NCBI GenBank assembly: GCA_026398535.1 | Contig: JAPLSQ010000070.1 | Span: 1-34,620 of the forward strand | Direction: 5' to 3' | DNA length: 34,620 bases | Source of the DNA: Candidatus Sumerlaeota bacterium | Lineage (GTDB): Bacteria; Sumerlaeota; Sumerlaeia; Sumerlaeales; Sumerlaeaceae | Shown here: positions 33,192 through 34,620 of the stretch, in pieces | How positions within the stretch are numbered: the stretch's first letter is position 1 | Layout: each line of letters begins with the position of its first letter | Position numbers and translations under genes: made by a program | Notes under the pieces: generated by a model | Told to the model about the DNA's origin: nothing | The model's database searches: none | What the model saw: the letters and a program-made list of their open reading frames with translations, nothing else

Positions 33192-34229
33192 TCATTTGCG
33201 CCTGTCGGCTACTGAACTTCGTTCGACCAGATTTGCCGGCAGTACGATGCGCGCCGGGGTGTCGGTCTTGCCGAGCAAACCTGATTCGATCAACTCGATG
33301 GCCCGTCTGAGGCCCGCGCGGCCTATGGCTTCTTTCGGGATGCGCACAGTGGTCAACGGAGGGGTGAGGTGTGAAGCCCATTCCATGTCATCGAAACCGA
33401 CGACGCTGATATCCTCGGGGATGCGAAGTCCGAAATCCTGGATGGCTTTCATGCAACCCGTGGCGTAGTTGTCGGTGATGCAGAAAAGGGCGTCGAGTTT
33501 TCGCGGTTTTCTTGCCAGAATTTCTGTCGCGGCCTTGTAGCCGAGTTCGATGGTGGTCTCCGGCAGATTTTCGACCACGATTTCGGTATTTGCGGGCAAT
33601 CCTGCCTCATGAAGGGCGCCCCAGTAGCCGAGGATTCGAAGCAGCGGGGAGTGATGCGCCTTCACCCCGCCGATGAGCCCGATTGCCCTATGGCCCCGTC
33701 TGACCAGGTATTTCACGGCATCAAACGCACCCATGTAGTTCTCGCACTTCACGGCGTTCAGCGGCTTCGATGGAATGTCGTATTCGAGCAAAACAACCGG
33801 CACCCCCTGGGCCGCGAGCAGATCGATGTATCGCGTCTTGAAGTAGCCGGCGATCAGCAGCCCCTTGATATCCTTGCTGAAGCATCGCGGAAGGATCAGG
33901 CCTTCCTCGCTGACCGCCGACACCGAGTTCATCAGCAGGTGATAGTGTTTCTCCTCGGCGACCGGCTCGGCCCCCATGAACATCCGCGTGTAGTACATCT
34001 CAGCTTTGAGCGGCATGCGGTTCGCGACGACGAATCCTATGTTCCCGCCGCCTCCGCCGCCTTTCGTCGTGATCTTGCGCGTGTCGTAGCTCAGCTTCTG
34101 GCACGCCTTAAAAACCCTGTCGCGGAGCGCGTCGTTAACGCCCGGCTTGTTGTTCAGGGCGACGGAAACCGTCGAGACGGAAATCCCCAGCTTCCGTGCT
34201 ATGTCCTTCATCGTGACCTTTTTCGCCAA
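33192..34229 (-). CDS. LacI-family transcriptional repressor B
   Basis: A 345-residue LacI/GalR regulator. The helix-turn-helix and hinge (MKDIARKLGISVSTVSVALN) are followed by an effector domain with GLIGGVKAHHSPL, FDDMEWASHLTPPLTTVRIP and the end LVERSSVADRRK. It is clearly paralogous to LacI A. I chose TTG 34229, giving (M)AKKVTMKDIA, because an AAAGGA shared with LacI A lies upstream and the KKVTMKDIA start is typical; GTG 34238 and an internal ATG are alternatives. It lies convergent to the GH51 operon, so it does not share a promoter with it. An AAATGAGCGA element 61-70 bases upstream of its start could allow autoregulation or control by LacI A. Confidence 0.93.
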   Translation of the reverse strand: MAKKVTMKDIARKLGISVSTVSVALNNKPGVNDALRDRVFKACQKLSYDTRKITTKGGGGGGNIGFVVANRMPLKAEMYYTRMFMGAEPVAEEKHYHLLMNSVSAVSEEGLILPRCFSKDIKGLLIAGYFKTRYIDLLAAQGVPVVLLEYDIPSKPLNAVKCENYMGAFDAVKYLVRRGHRAIGLIGGVKAHHSPLLRILGYWGALHEAGLPANTEIVVENLPETTIELGYKAATEILARKPRKLDALFCITDNYATGCMKAIQDFGLRIPEDISVVGFDDMEWASHLTPPLTTVRIPKEAIGRAGLRRAIELIESGLLGKTDTPARIVLPANLVERSSVADRRK

Positions 34230-34338
34230 CCGGCGCACCGTCCTTTCGGTCGTGCAACAATTTTCTGTAAATTAGAAAAAGCCATCGGCTCGCTCATTTT
34301 TTGTTTTTTCGCAAATTAAAGAAAAAGGAGTAACACCC
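34230..34338. promoter_or_regulatory. Control region of LacI B and left flank of the insertion sequence
   Basis: AT-rich. Holds AAATGAGCGA on the minus strand (34299-34290) and GTTTTTTCGCAAA on the plus strand (34303-34315), both shared with the other control regions. AAAGGAG at 34324-34330 is a ribosome binding site for the transposase. I could not define an inverted repeat end of the element by eye. Confidence 0.4.
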
Positions 34339-34620
34339 ATAGCTGTCAGACAATTACAGAACGCGACGGATTTCACTCAAGGGTTGTTTATGGACAAAGA
34401 GTCGTTGCGCAATGCTGTCCAGATGATCGTTGATTTGGTATTGGAGGGTGATGTTACGCGACGCCTGTCGGCGGCTCGCTACGAGCGGACGTCAGATCGT
34501 CGGGGTCACCGCAACGGCACGAAGCCGCGGGCGATGAGCATGCGTCCTGGCCGAATCAAGTTACCGGTTTTCAAGGTGCGCGATGGCGGTTTTCGGGCGG
34601 CCGGCGTCAATTGCAAAGAA
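34339..34620 (+). mobile_element. IS256-family (mutator) transposase, 5' part, cut by the window edge
   Basis: From ATG 34390 the frame reads MDKESLRNAVQMIVDLVLEG, then ARYERTSDRRGHRNGTKPRA and KLPVFKVRDGGFRAA. This is the conserved N-terminal zone of IS256/mutator transposases (YERxxxRRGHRNG…RVGxxxLxVPrxRDGGF). The catalytic DDE part lies beyond the window. The frame is open upstream of ATG 34390. AAAGGAG at 34324-34330 sits eight bases before an ATA (34339), giving IAVRQLQNATDFTQGLF ahead of the Met. Either translation starts at the later ATG, or ATA is a rare or mutated start. Inserted 3' of the LacI B promoter side, it marks the right border of the locus. Confidence 0.85.

Overview
The window looks like chromosomal DNA from a high-GC, Gram-negative, carbohydrate-degrading bacterium of the PVC or Hydrogenedentota/Sumerlaeota type, probably uncultured. 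The clues are two prepilin-like proteins with the N-terminal pattern FTLxELLIVVAIIAILAAIA and a C-terminal YDPTNGTNS motif, several GxGYxYP-family exported proteins, uroporphyrinogen-decarboxylase-like (URO-D-like) proteins beside glycosidases, NPCBM-like domains, and LacI-type control. The phylum cannot be fixed from the sequence alone.

Layout. (1) 1-2418: 3' part of a large repeat protein with nine near-identical 46-57 residue units. (2) 2721-3749 (-): LacI repressor A, divergent from (3) 4328-11973 (+): a tight four-gene operon of GH38 alpha-mannosidase, URO-D-like protein 1, GxGYxYP protein 1 and a GH130 mannoside phosphorylase/mannosidase. (4) 24906-12141 (-): a seven-gene same-strand block, probably one transcript, of parallel beta-helix protein, pseudopilin 2, GxGYxYP 4, URO-D-like 2, GxGYxYP 3 (fused to a beta-helix), GxGYxYP 2 and pseudopilin 1. 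(5) 24907-25947: divergent control region of about 1 kb. (6) 26028-32862 (+): NPCBM-domain putative glycosidase, URO-D-like 3, a 34-codon ORF and a GH51 alpha-L-arabinofuranosidase. (7) 33192-34229 (-): LacI repressor B, a close paralogue of A. (8) from about 34339 to the right edge: 5' part of an IS256-type (mutator) transposase.

How it fits together (inference). Two paralogous LacI repressors bracket about 30 kb of glycan-degrading genes, and a similar motif lies upstream of the GH38 operon, the beta-helix operon and LacI B, so the whole segment may be one regulated locus. The exported GxGYxYP, beta-helix and GH51 proteins could attack a polysaccharide or glycoprotein outside the cytoplasm. 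GH38 and GH130 carry no signal peptide and could finish mannose-containing oligosaccharides inside, as in N-glycan or mannan breakdown. All three URO-D-like genes are joined to a glycosidase or GxGYxYP gene by a 4-bp overlap or a gap of at most 8 bp. That recurring coupling is the best candidate for an undescribed function.

The locus also carries gene debris: the last 27 codons of a sugar ABC-transporter permease still overlap the start of the NPCBM gene, and coding-like 3' tails of other genes sit at operon ends (2437-2677, 11966-12160, 32825-33175) and inside the minus-strand block (15008-15140). The locus appears to have been assembled or trimmed by repeated deletion. I found no rRNA, tRNA, CRISPR array or origin.
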